Positions 25,990 to 35,212 of a stretch of DNA of 64,000 nucleotides are shown here, piece by piece. A model generated the notes under the pieces. The model saw only the letters and a list, made by a program, of their open reading frames with translations, made no database searches and was not told where the DNA came from. The stretch covers positions 62,001 to 126,000 of the forward strand of contig NZ_WKJQ01000003.1 in the NCBI RefSeq assembly GCF_009674625.1, read 5' to 3'. A program made the translations under genes and the position numbers. Position 1 is the first letter of the stretch; every line of letters begins with the position of its first letter. The DNA comes from Haloferax marinum (GTDB lineage Archaea; Halobacteriota; Halobacteria; Halobacteriales; Haloferacaceae).

Positions 25990-27192
25990 ATGAGTCGAGA
26001 GACCAGTGGTGCCGAGCGAATCCGACGTATCCTTCGCAATCTGGATACCGGTTGGTGGATATTTGCACTCGTCGTCGGGAGTGTGTTGGTGTTCGTCGGG
26101 TGGGTCTATCTCCCTTGGATAATCTTTGGCTTGTTCGTCTACTACGTTGCACGACCGATAGAGACACGAGTCGAGCGAATCGCGCCGTCAAAAAATATCG
26201 CAGCAGTCGTGACGCTACTGCTCATCGTCCTCCCAGTCGTTGGGATTCTGGGGAGTGCGATTCTCCTCACTATCGCCGAGTTAAGTCGGTTTTTCACGAC
26301 CGAAGTCGTGGCACAACTCAACGCCATCCTCCCTATCACGATCGACGCGATACCAGAGGACCCAGCGGAATTCGTCCGTCAACTGGCCGAGTTGTTTAGT
26401 GGGGGGGCATTTCAGGACGCGTTCGGTTCGCTATCGAGAACGGTTGGCTCTGTCGCGTCCGGACTGTTCAATGCGTTCCTCTCGCTTCTCTTTGCGTTCT
26501 TTCTCCTCCGAGAAGACGAAAGACTCACGGCTTGGTTCCACGCGAACATCGCAGACGAGGACTCCGAAGTCGTCGAGTATCTCTCTGCAGTCGACGAAGG
26601 CTTGGAATCGGTGTACTTCGGATACACCGTCACTATCTTCGTCGTCATCGTACTGGCCGCTGTCGTCTACCTGGCGTTCAACCTCATCGCGCCATCTGGC
26701 CTCCAAATTCCTGCACCGATTCCGTTGGCAGTCATCACTGGCATATTCACCATCGTCCCACTCGTCGGGCGAAGTATCGTCTACGCCATCGTCACCGCGT
26801 ACCTCGTCGTCGTTGCGCTTCAATCGAACCCGTCGGCTCTCTGGTTCCCGTTGCTGTTCGTAGTCGTGATGGAACTTCCGTTCGATAACCTCATCCGCAT
26901 CTACATTCGCCCGGCGCTCTCCGGCCGGTTGTTCCCGATGGGGCTCATCGTCTTCGCGTACCTCATCGGCCCACCGATGTTCGGTTGGTACGGTATCTTC
27001 TACGGCCCATTCCTGATGGTCGTCGTCGTACTGTTCCTTCAGTTGAAATTCCCCAGAATGCTCCACCCTGGAAGAGAAACGGGCCCGCTTCGTCCAGCCG
27101 ACCCACACGATGATTGGACCGTCGACGAAGGGCAGACGAGACTCGACGACGTCCGGACTGATATCGACGACCCAGCGGGTGCCACCGACTGA
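25990..27192 (+). CDS. AI-2E family transporter (PerM/DUF20-like)
   Basis: 400-residue integral membrane protein of the AI-2E transporter family, whose members export or exchange diverse solutes including Na+/Li+ in some halophiles. Hydrophobic segments: two at about 18-65, one at 70-95, then after a soluble loop (about 100-150, acidic) further segments at about 155-178, 215-240, 245-275, 280-305 and 315-352, with a charged C-terminal tail. The G-L-F-N-A-F-L-S-L-L-F-A-F-F-L-L segment and the late P-M-F-G-W-Y-G-I-F-Y-G-P turn are family-typical. Stands alone on the plus strand. Substrate cannot be inferred. Confidence 0.85.
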   Translation: MSRETSGAERIRRILRNLDTGWWIFALVVGSVLVFVGWVYLPWIIFGLFVYYVARPIETRVERIAPSKNIAAVVTLLLIVLPVVGILGSAILLTIAELSRFFTTEVVAQLNAILPITIDAIPEDPAEFVRQLAELFSGGAFQDAFGSLSRTVGSVASGLFNAFLSLLFAFFLLREDERLTAWFHANIADEDSEVVEYLSAVDEGLESVYFGYTVTIFVVIVLAAVVYLAFNLIAPSGLQIPAPIPLAVITGIFTIVPLVGRSIVYAIVTAYLVVVALQSNPSALWFPLLFVVVMELPFDNLIRIYIRPALSGRLFPMGLIVFAYLIGPPMFGWYGIFYGPFLMVVVVLFLQLKFPRMLHPGRETGPLRPADPHDDWTVDEGQTRLDDVRTDIDDPAGATD

Positions 27193-27396
27193 CCGCTCAG
27201 ACTCGTTGCCGTGGGACCGTCACACCGAGCAGTGAATTTGGTAAGCGCTGCCACACCGAATCCGTCTCGGGAACGAGAAAGTCCTCCGCTGTTCGTTACT
27301 CACGTCGATATCGAACAGCGAAAAGAAGACGCCAAGTTAAGAGGTTTGATGTGTCAACCTCGAACCTCAACAGTGAGGAGTACGAAGGACGAGCTG

Positions 27397-27759
27397 ATGG
27401 CGGCAGAGACGATGGCAAACAAACCGATGGTGTGTGAGGCGACGGCCAGTGATGTCTTCGAAGCACTCGCCAACAGGTACCGGCGTCAACTACTCGTTAC
27501 ACTCGCTGTGATGAATCCACAGCAGGACGAGACGCTAGACCCGTTCGAACTCGTAGATGGAACGACCGAGGGGGACGACTCCGACGCCACCCACGTCGCA
27601 TTATTCCACGTTCATCTTCCGAAACTGAGCAATCATGGGTTCATCGACTGGGACGAAGAGACGGGAGAACTCTGTACTGGAACTGCGTGGGGTGAGATCG
27701 AACCGGTCGTCGACGTACTGCAGGAAAATAGGGACGAACTCCCAGACGGTCTGGTGTAG
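27397..27759 (+). CDS. Small haloarchaeal winged-helix regulator-like protein
   Basis: About 120 residues. The sequence D-V-F-E-A-L-A-N-R-Y-R-R-Q-L-L-V-T-L then H-V-A-L-F-H-V-H-L-P-K-L-S-N-H-G-F-I-D-W-D matches the layout of short haloarchaeal ArsR-like winged-helix proteins (DUF7344 type), in which the first helix is A-L-x-x-x-x-R-R and the wing follows L-x-x-x-G-x-I-x-W-D. The start could be 27397, 27412 or 27430. It lies between the permease (plus) and the sulfatase end (minus). DNA target unknown. Confidence 0.65.
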   Translation: MAAETMANKPMVCEATASDVFEALANRYRRQLLVTLAVMNPQQDETLDPFELVDGTTEGDDSDATHVALFHVHLPKLSNHGFIDWDEETGELCTGTAWGEIEPVVDVLQENRDELPDGLV

Positions 27760-27815
27760 TATTTCGTCTCGACGTGAGGGTGCGAGGAGTGCCCCCCGAG
27801 TTCTGACGCGACGGC

Positions 27816-30134
27816 TTATTCTCTGGCCATGATTTGGTCCATCTCGGACTCTTCGTGGACGAATGGTTTACCGCTGACATCGACGGTTATCCGAGTGATA
27901 TCGCCCGTGAACTCGAATGGTGTTCGGTCGCGGTAGTTATCACTCACTGCGTTGACAGCATCTCTCCCGCAACTCAGGCCTGCAGTCAGACCCATCGTTA
28001 TCGGGATCGTCATCGGGATGTCTCCTTCTCCGACTTGTTTGTCACCGTAATAGAGTCGGACGGTTCCGGGTGCGCCTTTGCCTTCTTTCAGGTCGGGTTC
28101 GCCGGTTGTCTCGAACTCCATCCGGACCGAGGTCTCCCCTTCTGGAATCGGGTCGCTGGCGACGATTTCGTACTCCTCAACGCCCACGTAGTTGTGGACG
28201 TATCGGAGATGGTTGTCTTCGACGTACAGTGAGTATCCACCGGACCGCGCGCCGTGGGCGATGAGAACCCCTTCAGCACCACCTTCTGGGACTGTGATGT
28301 CTGCCGTGATGCTGTGGTCGCGGTTGAACACTTTGACCGCTGCGTTCTCTGGGATGTGCTGTGTCTTTGGATAGTAGGTGTATTGCTCTCTGGGTTTCCC
28401 GGGTTCCGGTCGCCATTCTGCGAACCGCTGGACACTGCGTCCATCGAGGGGAAGGACATCGTATCTCCCTGCTTCGGTCCACCACAACTGGGCGAGTTCG
28501 AGTACTTTCTCTGGATGCTCGGACGCGACGTCGTGGGCCTCAGAGAAATCTTCTTCGATGTGGTAGAGTTCCCATCCCGAGTCTTCGAGCGTGGTTGCTG
28601 AGAGGTCCTCGGCAGTCATCGGCTTGCCAAGCGGCCACGGGTGAACTGCCCGCCAGCCATCGTGATAGATGGCTCTGGTCCCGAGCATCTCGAAGTACTG
28701 CGTCACGTGGCGTTCGGGTGCATCAGATTCGTCGAGCGAGTAGGTGAAGCTCGTTCCCTCGATTGGTGATTGGGAGTAGCCTTTCACTTCGTCGGGTGCG
28801 TCGATGCCGAGCAACTCCAGAATGGTCGGCATGAGGTCGATGGCGTGGACGAACTGCTCACGAACTTCCCCGCGAGCGTCGATTCCGTCTTTCCACGAGA
28901 CGATGAGTGGGTCACACGACCCACCGCGGTAGGTTTCGCGCTTCCAACGCTGGAATGGTGTATCACCAGCCCACGTCCATCCCCACGGGTAGTGGTTGAA
29001 GTATTTTGGCCCACCGAGTTCGTCCATCGCTTCGAGGTTCTCTTCGAGACTCTCGGGGACGTTGTTGAAGAAACGGTTCTCGTTCACAGAGCCGGTGGGT
29101 CCACCCTCTGCACTCGCACCGTTGTCGGAGACGACCATCACGAGTGTGTTGTCGAGTTCGCCCAGCTCTTCGAGGTAGTCGAGAACTTTTCCAAGTTGGG
29201 CGTCGGTGTGTTCGAGGAAGCCTGCGAACACTTCCATCATGCGGGCATAGAGCCGTCGCTCGTCATCGGAGAGCGAATCCCAGTGGTCGACGTCCGGGTT
29301 GTGTGGTGAGAGGTCAGTGTTTTCCGGGACTATCCCCATCTCTTTTTGTCGTTCGAGAATCTGTTTTCGGGCTTCTTCCCACCCCATATCGAATTTGCCT
29401 TCGTACTTGTCGGCCCACTCCTGTGGAACTTGATGGGGTGCGTGGCACGCACCCGGTGCGAAGTACGTGAAGAATGGTTTGTCGGGGTCGACCTGTTTCG
29501 CGTCACTGATGAACTCGATGGTTCGTGCGGCAAGGTCTTCGGAGAGGTGGTACCCTTCTTCTGGTGTCGTTGGTGGTTCGACTTGGTGGTTGTCGTGGAC
29601 CAGTGTCGGTGTGTACTGGTCGGTATCCCCTCCGAGGAACCCATAGAACCGTTCGAATCCGCGTCCGAGTGGCCACCCGTCGTACGGCCCTGCCGCACTC
29701 GTCGCTTCGGCTGGTGCTAGATGCCACTTTCCTACCGCGTACGTGTTGAATCCTTCTTCGACGAGAATCTCGGAGAGGAAGCCGTTTTCGTGTGGAATGT
29801 GGCCGTTGTAGCCGGGGAACCCGGTCGAAATTTCAGTGATGCCTGCCATCCCGTTCGAGTGATGATTTCGACCGGTGAGGAGGCACGAGCGCGTCGGAGA
29901 GCAGAGTGCCGTCGTGTGGAAGTTGTTGTACCTGAGACCATCGTCTGCTAACCGGTCGATGTTCGGCGTGTCGATGAGGCCACCATAACTCCCCAACTGA
30001 CCGAACCCAACGTCGTCTAAAACGACCATGAGAACGTTCGGGGCATCTTCTGGGGCCCGTGTTTCTTCGGGCCACCAGGGTTCTGATTCGTCGTACGTTC
30101 GGCCGATACGGCCGTGGAACTCTCGGTTTGTCAT
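27816..30134 (-). CDS. Type I arylsulfatase (formylglycine-dependent)
   Basis: 772-residue sulfatase of the alkaline-phosphatase superfamily, hydrolysing sulfate esters. The metal-binding D-D is at 40-41 in V-V-L-D-D-V-G-F-G, and the activation motif C-S-P-T-R (78-82) matches C-x-P-x-R, so C78 is expected to be converted to formylglycine. G-K-W-H-L and a late N-G-x-S metal site (V-V-S-D-N-G-A-S) complete the active site. After the catalytic domain (to about 545) come about 200 extra residues with beta-rich character. No signal peptide is seen, so the enzyme may be cytoplasmic. ATG 30134 preferred. The matching activating enzyme is encoded at 33434-34411. Confidence 0.92.
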   Translation of the reverse strand: MTNREFHGRIGRTYDESEPWWPEETRAPEDAPNVLMVVLDDVGFGQLGSYGGLIDTPNIDRLADDGLRYNNFHTTALCSPTRSCLLTGRNHHSNGMAGITEISTGFPGYNGHIPHENGFLSEILVEEGFNTYAVGKWHLAPAEATSAAGPYDGWPLGRGFERFYGFLGGDTDQYTPTLVHDNHQVEPPTTPEEGYHLSEDLAARTIEFISDAKQVDPDKPFFTYFAPGACHAPHQVPQEWADKYEGKFDMGWEEARKQILERQKEMGIVPENTDLSPHNPDVDHWDSLSDDERRLYARMMEVFAGFLEHTDAQLGKVLDYLEELGELDNTLVMVVSDNGASAEGGPTGSVNENRFFNNVPESLEENLEAMDELGGPKYFNHYPWGWTWAGDTPFQRWKRETYRGGSCDPLIVSWKDGIDARGEVREQFVHAIDLMPTILELLGIDAPDEVKGYSQSPIEGTSFTYSLDESDAPERHVTQYFEMLGTRAIYHDGWRAVHPWPLGKPMTAEDLSATTLEDSGWELYHIEEDFSEAHDVASEHPEKVLELAQLWWTEAGRYDVLPLDGRSVQRFAEWRPEPGKPREQYTYYPKTQHIPENAAVKVFNRDHSITADITVPEGGAEGVLIAHGARSGGYSLYVEDNHLRYVHNYVGVEEYEIVASDPIPEGETSVRMEFETTGEPDLKEGKGAPGTVRLYYGDKQVGEGDIPMTIPITMGLTAGLSCGRDAVNAVSDNYRDRTPFEFTGDITRITVDVSGKPFVHEESEMDQIMARE

Positions 30135-30360
30135 TCGTATTGGTCTCCACCCCGTAACCGAGTTCTGTGTTGAAGTCGTGACTCCTCTCAAATTCGAAAG
30201 GGCTCGAACCATCACCGTTCTCTCGGCCTGTGGGTTGAGTGGAATATCAGCCGGAATAATAATAATGGTTTTTCATGTGGGTGGGGAGTGTCCCGTGAAA
30301 CGGAATTACGGCCCAAGAAGAGATACCGTCTTCGGCGTACTGCTCGGACGCAGGTTTCGT

Positions 30361-31029
30361 TCACCGGTTTGCTGACTGCCCCTCGAGTCTCCCGCGAAGC
30401 TCGTCAGAGATGCCGGTGAGGTGGGCCGTTCCGAAGATGGCGACCAGTAGTCCGCCGAGTGTGTTGTACATCAAGTCCAGGACGGTGTCGTCGAGGCCGT
30501 ACTGGGTGAGTACCTCATCGGCGCCGAGTAGTTGGGAGACGACACCGATGTAGAACTCGAGGAGTTCCCACATCACACCGAAGGCCATCACGAAAGTGAG
30601 GAGGTAGACGAACATGAACCGCGGTGGCATGTTGATGTACTCTGTGTGTTCCATCAGCGCTCGCGTCACAGCATATGCAGCGCCCGCGACGAGCGACGAC
30701 GACAGTGCGTGGGTCATGTGGTCCCACCACCAGACGGCTTTGTACGCGCTGAGGAAGTCCAGACCGGGGAGTGGGAGTGTCCCAAAGGCGTGCAGGAACA
30801 TCGCGACGGATATCCAGAGCACGATGCCGACGTCCATCGTGAAATCGTACCTGCGTCTGAGAAGGCCGGGCAGGAAGGTTACGAGGAGTCCGACGCCAGC
30901 GTTAACGAAGACGCCACTGTTTCCGTAGTACACTCCGAGTGCGAAGATGACGAGCATCAACACCTGGAGGACGCGGACGAGGGTCCGCTCTACTCGTCCA
31001 CCTTTCTTGACTTGCTGTTCTGCGATCAT
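30361..31029 (-). CDS. DUF2238/VanZ-like membrane protein
   Basis: 222 residues, six to seven hydrophobic segments between a basic N-terminus and a polar C-terminus. The segment W-W-D-H-M-T-H-A-L-S followed by V-M-W-E-L-L-E-F and D-D-T-V-L-D-L-M-Y-N-T-L-G-G fits the DUF2238 / YjdF-like membrane family, in which the D, H and E residues are conserved and probably lie in the membrane. Molecular role unknown. Its start overlaps the stop of the upstream gene by four bases (ATGA), so the two membrane proteins are translationally coupled. Confidence 0.7.
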   Translation of the reverse strand: MIAEQQVKKGGRVERTLVRVLQVLMLVIFALGVYYGNSGVFVNAGVGLLVTFLPGLLRRRYDFTMDVGIVLWISVAMFLHAFGTLPLPGLDFLSAYKAVWWWDHMTHALSSSLVAGAAYAVTRALMEHTEYINMPPRFMFVYLLTFVMAFGVMWELLEFYIGVVSQLLGADEVLTQYGLDDTVLDLMYNTLGGLLVAIFGTAHLTGISDELRGRLEGQSANR

Positions 31030-31628
31030 GCTGCCACCTCGACGTCAGGCTGAATCTCGAGATTCGCCTTGAGTTGCCTTCTAAAGTACCAACGGAAGAG
31101 GAGGCCACCGAGGACTCCTGCAATCGCTGCAGAAGTGAAGATAATCATCAACTGGTCGTTCGTCTCGACGAACGCAGTGCCGAGATACTGTGCAGAGAGT
31201 GCTGAACCAACGGCCCAGAATCCTGCGAACGCCATGGTTGCCAAGGCGACGAAGAAGATGGCGAACCTCGGTGTCATCCGAACTGTCGTCGTCATCTGAA
31301 GTGCGACGACGACGAGCATCGAGAGGGTTGCAATACTGAGGCCGACGACGATGTCAGTGAAGAACGCTGGTCGCCCGACGCCCAGTACCAGTGGGAGCGA
31401 CGCAAGGAGTAACAACGGCCACGAAACCGTCCGTGTCCACGACCGACTGACCGTCGCAGGTGTGATGGCGACGAGAGCTGCGACTGCTGCAATCGCCATG
31501 ACTACGAGCAGTCCCGCGAGGAATCCAAGGACTGCGAGGATGGCGAGGACAGCAGTAATCGCCCACGAGATAACTGCATTAATCTTCTCGTCACGAACAA
31601 ACCACTCTTCTGGTAACTGTTGACTCAT
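31026..31628 (-). CDS. Integral membrane protein, function unknown
   Basis: 200 residues from the ATG at 31628 with about six hydrophobic segments (roughly 15-35, 36-52, 62-80, 84-105, 115-140 and 155-175) and a C-terminal tail with R-W-Y-F-R-R-Q-L-K. No family recognised. Translationally coupled to the DUF2238-like gene, so the two products probably form or act in one membrane complex (inference). The upstream region to 31978 is shared with the divergent bactofilin-like gene. Confidence 0.65.
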   Translation of the reverse strand: MSQQLPEEWFVRDEKINAVISWAITAVLAILAVLGFLAGLLVVMAIAAVAALVAITPATVSRSWTRTVSWPLLLLASLPLVLGVGRPAFFTDIVVGLSIATLSMLVVVALQMTTTVRMTPRFAIFFVALATMAFAGFWAVGSALSAQYLGTAFVETNDQLMIIFTSAAIAGVLGGLLFRWYFRRQLKANLEIQPDVEVAA

Positions 31629-31978
31629 GATGGCACCACGTTGAATTCGACGACGAACGTCGGAACATCGACCGAACCGGTGAACTAGTCGTCTCAGATT
31701 TAAATAAAGATTAGTGTACAAATGGGTTTTTAACGTCGATACATCTTTTTAAAATCAAGATATTCTGGAACTGACTAACGAACCTTTATTCCTTGGAAGA
31801 TTGTTATCTATGCTGACAACTAGCCTGTCCGATGGGTGCGTGAACGGTCGCCGTGTCACCCTCATCAGTACTGACGACAGACTTCCGAAATCAAAGACGC
31901 CGTTAGACTGGGGTGGCCCATCTGTGATAACGGCTCGGAGACCACGTAATCGACAATGACCTATCCGAGAAGAAACCG
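31629..31978. other. Divergent intergenic region, AT-rich promoter zone
   Basis: 350 bases between two divergent membrane-protein genes. The stretch about 31695-31800 is AT-rich (ATTTAAATAAAGATTAG; TTTTTAAAATCAAGATATTC) and contains several TATA-like candidates on both strands. No gene is supported. Confidence 0.5.
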
Positions 31979-33292
31979 ATGAAACGGGTACCGACTCGAC
32001 GAACTCGCCTCCGAATTAGAGCACAAGAGAGACGACGCCGCACGTACTCCCAACGAGCACTCGTCGGGATACTGGTTATGTTGGTCGTCTTCGCAACGGT
32101 TCCGGGTGTCGCGAGTGCGAAGACACAGGTTGGTCCGACTGTCGTGGTAGAACAGGGAGAGACGGTCTCAGACGACCTGACGACTGCTGCTGGCACCGTA
32201 ATTATCCGTGGAACTGTCGATGGGGATGTGACTGCACTCGCTGGTGACGTCGTCGTTTCGGGTGAGGTAACTGGCGACGTAACCGCTCTCGCAGGCCGAA
32301 TTGACGTAACAGGGAGGGTCGGTGGGAGGCTCACCGCACTGGGTGGGGTTACCACTGCCTCAGGAACAATTGGTGATGGTATCGATACGATTGGCGGTGC
32401 GCTGAGTGTCTCAGGCGATGTCTCGGGAACTGTCGACGCGATTAGTGTTCTCGTGACTGTCGAAGACGATGCAACGATCACAGGGCGATTACAGACGACA
32501 GCAGTCAGAACACAGGTCAACGGTTCCGTGCTTGGCGGCGAGAACTCGACGTCGAATTTCTCACTCGGTGAACCAGCAGAGACGTCACGCTTCTCAGGGG
32601 GACTTTTCGGTTCCCAGTCGCTCGCCACTGGGACGTCCCGTAGTTTGCCTGCGACACTCGCGACGCACCTTCCCACAGGGTCGATTCTCGTTCCGGGTCT
32701 CATCCCCGTTCAAACACTTCCGTTCTCTATCTCGTTCCTCGATGCGTACGGATTCTTCGTCAACCTGCTTCTCGGCCTACTACTCGTCGGGATACTCCCG
32801 AGATTTTCGACTCGAGTCGCGTCTGGTATCGTTCGGAACCCAGTCCAATCTGCAGGATATGGACTTGTGACTACTATCGGTGCGCCGATCGTGGTCATCT
32901 TACTTGGAGTCAGTCTCTTTGGCCTCCCACTGGCACTTGCCAGTGGTGCAACTCTCCTCGTGACCTGGTGGGTTGGGGCGATTTACGGTCGGTTCGCTGT
33001 CGGCGTGTGGCTTCTCGAATCTGTCCCTCGCTTGCTCGCGTATGTAAATATCGAGCGAGACCCGGTCGAAAACAGATGGGTCAGTCTCTTCGTCGGTGTA
33101 CTCGTCGTCGGACTCCTCGCCTCACTTCCGGCCATCGGTCCAGTCGTCGATACTGGTGTTTCTCTCCTCGGTGTCGGAGAACTCACACGCACCGTCTATC
33201 GCGCGTACGTCCGAACTGAGCGGTCTGAACACATTGCTGAGCAGACCGAACACACTGAATCGGCAGCGTCCACTCACCGGGGAGACGACTGA
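31979..33292 (+). CDS. Bactofilin-like polymer-forming domain protein with membrane region
   Basis: 437 residues. A basic N-terminus and hydrophobic segment ending V-A-S-A (about 27-48) looks like a Sec signal or anchor. Residues about 50-180 are a repetitive right-handed beta-helix of the polymer-forming cytoskeletal (bactofilin-like) type: repeats such as G-T-V-D-G-D-V-T-A-L-A-G-D-V-V-V, G-E-V-T-G-D-V-T-A-L-A and G-R-V-G-G-R-L-T-A-L-G. A hydrophobic C-terminal half (about 255-410, four segments) follows. The likely topology puts the beta-helix outside the membrane, unlike bacterial bactofilins. Role unknown; a structural or envelope function is a guess. Confidence 0.8.
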   Translation: MKRVPTRRTRLRIRAQERRRRTYSQRALVGILVMLVVFATVPGVASAKTQVGPTVVVEQGETVSDDLTTAAGTVIIRGTVDGDVTALAGDVVVSGEVTGDVTALAGRIDVTGRVGGRLTALGGVTTASGTIGDGIDTIGGALSVSGDVSGTVDAISVLVTVEDDATITGRLQTTAVRTQVNGSVLGGENSTSNFSLGEPAETSRFSGGLFGSQSLATGTSRSLPATLATHLPTGSILVPGLIPVQTLPFSISFLDAYGFFVNLLLGLLLVGILPRFSTRVASGIVRNPVQSAGYGLVTTIGAPIVVILLGVSLFGLPLALASGATLLVTWWVGAIYGRFAVGVWLLESVPRLLAYVNIERDPVENRWVSLFVGVLVVGLLASLPAIGPVVDTGVSLLGVGELTRTVYRAYVRTERSEHIAEQTEHTESAASTHRGDD

Positions 33293-33433
33293 GACACCTC
33301 TTTCGACACAGAACGCTGGGGGAGATTTATGTCCGTTCGTGTTATACAGTTGACGTAGTAGCTTGTGATTGTCGGGCCCCTCCATCTCCGAAACTTGGGC
33401 GTTCTCGACTCTCGCACTGCTGGGGAACTCATC

Positions 33434-34411
33434 ATGAGCAACGAACGAAGACAACACACCGATACTGCTCCTACTGACCCACCGCACGAGAGTATGGTTT
33501 GGGTCCCTGGTGGAACGTTTCGGATGGGTTCGGACGAATTCTACCCTGAGGAAGGCCCGGTACACGAGGTTGCTGTCGAAGGATTCTGGATGGACGTCCA
33601 CCACGTAACGAACGCTGAGTTCGCAGCATTCGTCGACGAAACAGGATACACGACGTTCGCCGAACGTCCGCCAGATCCAGACGACTATCCGGACGCAGAC
33701 CCAGACATCCTCGTTCCGGGGTCAGCAGTGTTTACGTCGCCGAACCATCCAGTCAACCTCCAGCGCCCGAACCAGTGGTGGTCGTACGTCCCTGGTGCTG
33801 ATTGGCGACACCCACTCGGCCCCGACAGCAGTCTCGACGGAAAGATGGACCATCCCGTCGTCCACGTCACCTACGAAGATGCCGTTGCGTACGCAGAGTG
33901 GGCCGAAAAGAGTCTTCCAACTGAGGCGCAGTGGGAGCGTGCCGCTCGTGGTGGATTAGAACAGAAGCGGTTCGTCTGGGGTGACGACCACGTCGTCGAC
34001 GGCCAGTTGATGGCGAACACGTGGCAAGGGCAGTTCCCGTACGAAAACGAAGAACTGGATGGATACGAACGAACGTCGCCCGTCGGTGCGTTCCCACCGA
34101 ACGGATACGGGCTGTACGACATGGCAGGCAACGCGTGGCACTGGACTCGTGATTGGTACAGCGACGACCCGGAAGCCGGTACGAACGACTCACCGTCGTG
34201 TTGCACGCCCGCTAATCCACGCGGCGTTTCAGAAGCCCAGAGCATCGACCCACACGACCCGTCACGCATTCCTCGGAAGGTGCTCAAGGGTGGGTCACAC
34301 CTCTGTGCGCCGAACTACTGCTTCCGCTACCGACCGGCAGCGCGCTATCCAGAACCAATCGACACGTCGACGAACCACGTGAGCTTCAGATGTATCGTCG
34401 AGGTGGCCTGA
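33434..34411 (+). CDS. Formylglycine-generating enzyme (sulfatase-modifying factor)
   Basis: Oxidises the active-site Cys of type I sulfatases to C-alpha-formylglycine with O2 and copper. 325 residues of the FGE-sulfatase fold. W-V-P-G-G-T-F-R-M-G-S opens the domain, H-P-V-V-H-V-T-Y-E-D-A and L-P-T-E-A-Q-W-E-R-A-A-R-G-G lie centrally, and the redox pair aligns as C291-x4-C296 in G-G-S-H-L-C-A-P-N-Y-C-F-R-Y-R, matching the essential Cys336/Cys341 pair of human SUMF1. Many FGE-fold relatives lack these Cys, so this should be a true activating enzyme. The likely client is the sulfatase at 27816-30134, 3.3 kb away on the other strand. Confidence 0.92.
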   Translation: MSNERRQHTDTAPTDPPHESMVWVPGGTFRMGSDEFYPEEGPVHEVAVEGFWMDVHHVTNAEFAAFVDETGYTTFAERPPDPDDYPDADPDILVPGSAVFTSPNHPVNLQRPNQWWSYVPGADWRHPLGPDSSLDGKMDHPVVHVTYEDAVAYAEWAEKSLPTEAQWERAARGGLEQKRFVWGDDHVVDGQLMANTWQGQFPYENEELDGYERTSPVGAFPPNGYGLYDMAGNAWHWTRDWYSDDPEAGTNDSPSCCTPANPRGVSEAQSIDPHDPSRIPRKVLKGGSHLCAPNYCFRYRPAARYPEPIDTSTNHVSFRCIVEVA

Positions 34412-34454
34412 CCGAGAGTGTGGGGACAACCCGTCGATTTGAGATCTGCTATTG

Positions 34455-35186
34455 ATGAGTGAGAGTTTCGCTGGATTTCCGCTTGCGGCAGGGATTTTCG
34501 CTGTCGCACTCGCGGGGATACACCTCCTCGCTGGACGATGGGAGTTCGCTCGCAGTGAGCGACGTCGCCAATTCCTGTCGGCCGGTGGTGGTGCGTCGGT
34601 CGCCTACGTTTTCGTGCTCATGTTACCGGAGGTTTCCGAGGCGGCGGTCGCCGTTGGTGAACTTCGAGCGGACGCATTCCTCGCGGAACAGTTGGTGTTC
34701 CTCGCTGCGCTCATTGGGTTCGTTCTGTTTTACGGAGTGGAAGTTGCCGTCACACAACACCGAAGGGACGTGACCGACCCGTCGAAGACGGTCTACCGAG
34801 TCCACTTGGCCTCGTTCGTCGTCTACAGCGGCCTCATCGGGTATCTCCTCTTCCACCAAGAAGTCGAGACCTTCTCCAACCTCTTTTTTTACTCAGTTGC
34901 GATGGCATTGCATTTTGCTGTCACTGATTACGGGCTCCACCGCCACTATGGCGTCGCGTTCGATACCGTCGGAAAACTATTGCTTGCAGGAGGAACACTC
35001 GTGGGTGCCGTAATCGGATTCGTGACGATGGTAGACGAACTGGTGTTAGCGATGTTGTTCTCGCTCGTTGCAGGTGCGATCGTCTTCAACGTCATCAAAG
35101 AAGAACTCCCGGATGTTTCGGAAAGTCGCTTCCTCGCGTTCCTCATCGGTGTCGCCGTGTTCGTCAGTCTCGTGTTGCTGGCATAA
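34455..35186 (+). CDS. Eight-helix membrane protein (possibly ZIP-like)
   Basis: 243 residues from ATG 34455, hydrophobic for most of its length with about eight segments. The order of helices, a charged loop after helix 3, and the H-F-A-V-T-D-Y-G-L-H-R-H segment recall ZIP-type metal transporters, but the paired H-E metal motifs of that family are not convincing, so the match is weak. It follows the FGE gene by 43 bases on the same strand and may be co-transcribed. Converges with the phosphoesterase gene, 26 bases away. Confidence 0.6.
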   Translation: MSESFAGFPLAAGIFAVALAGIHLLAGRWEFARSERRRQFLSAGGGASVAYVFVLMLPEVSEAAVAVGELRADAFLAEQLVFLAALIGFVLFYGVEVAVTQHRRDVTDPSKTVYRVHLASFVVYSGLIGYLLFHQEVETFSNLFFYSVAMALHFAVTDYGLHRHYGVAFDTVGKLLLAGGTLVGAVIGFVTMVDELVLAMLFSLVAGAIVFNVIKEELPDVSESRFLAFLIGVAVFVSLVLLA

Positions 35187-35212
35187 CCGCTGACCGCAGT
35201 ACTCACAGAGTC

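Noticed and set aside
26431-27108. Long minus-strand open frame opposite the AI-2E permease
   Set aside because: Antisense shadow of a clear membrane protein gene; extreme charged, low-complexity composition.
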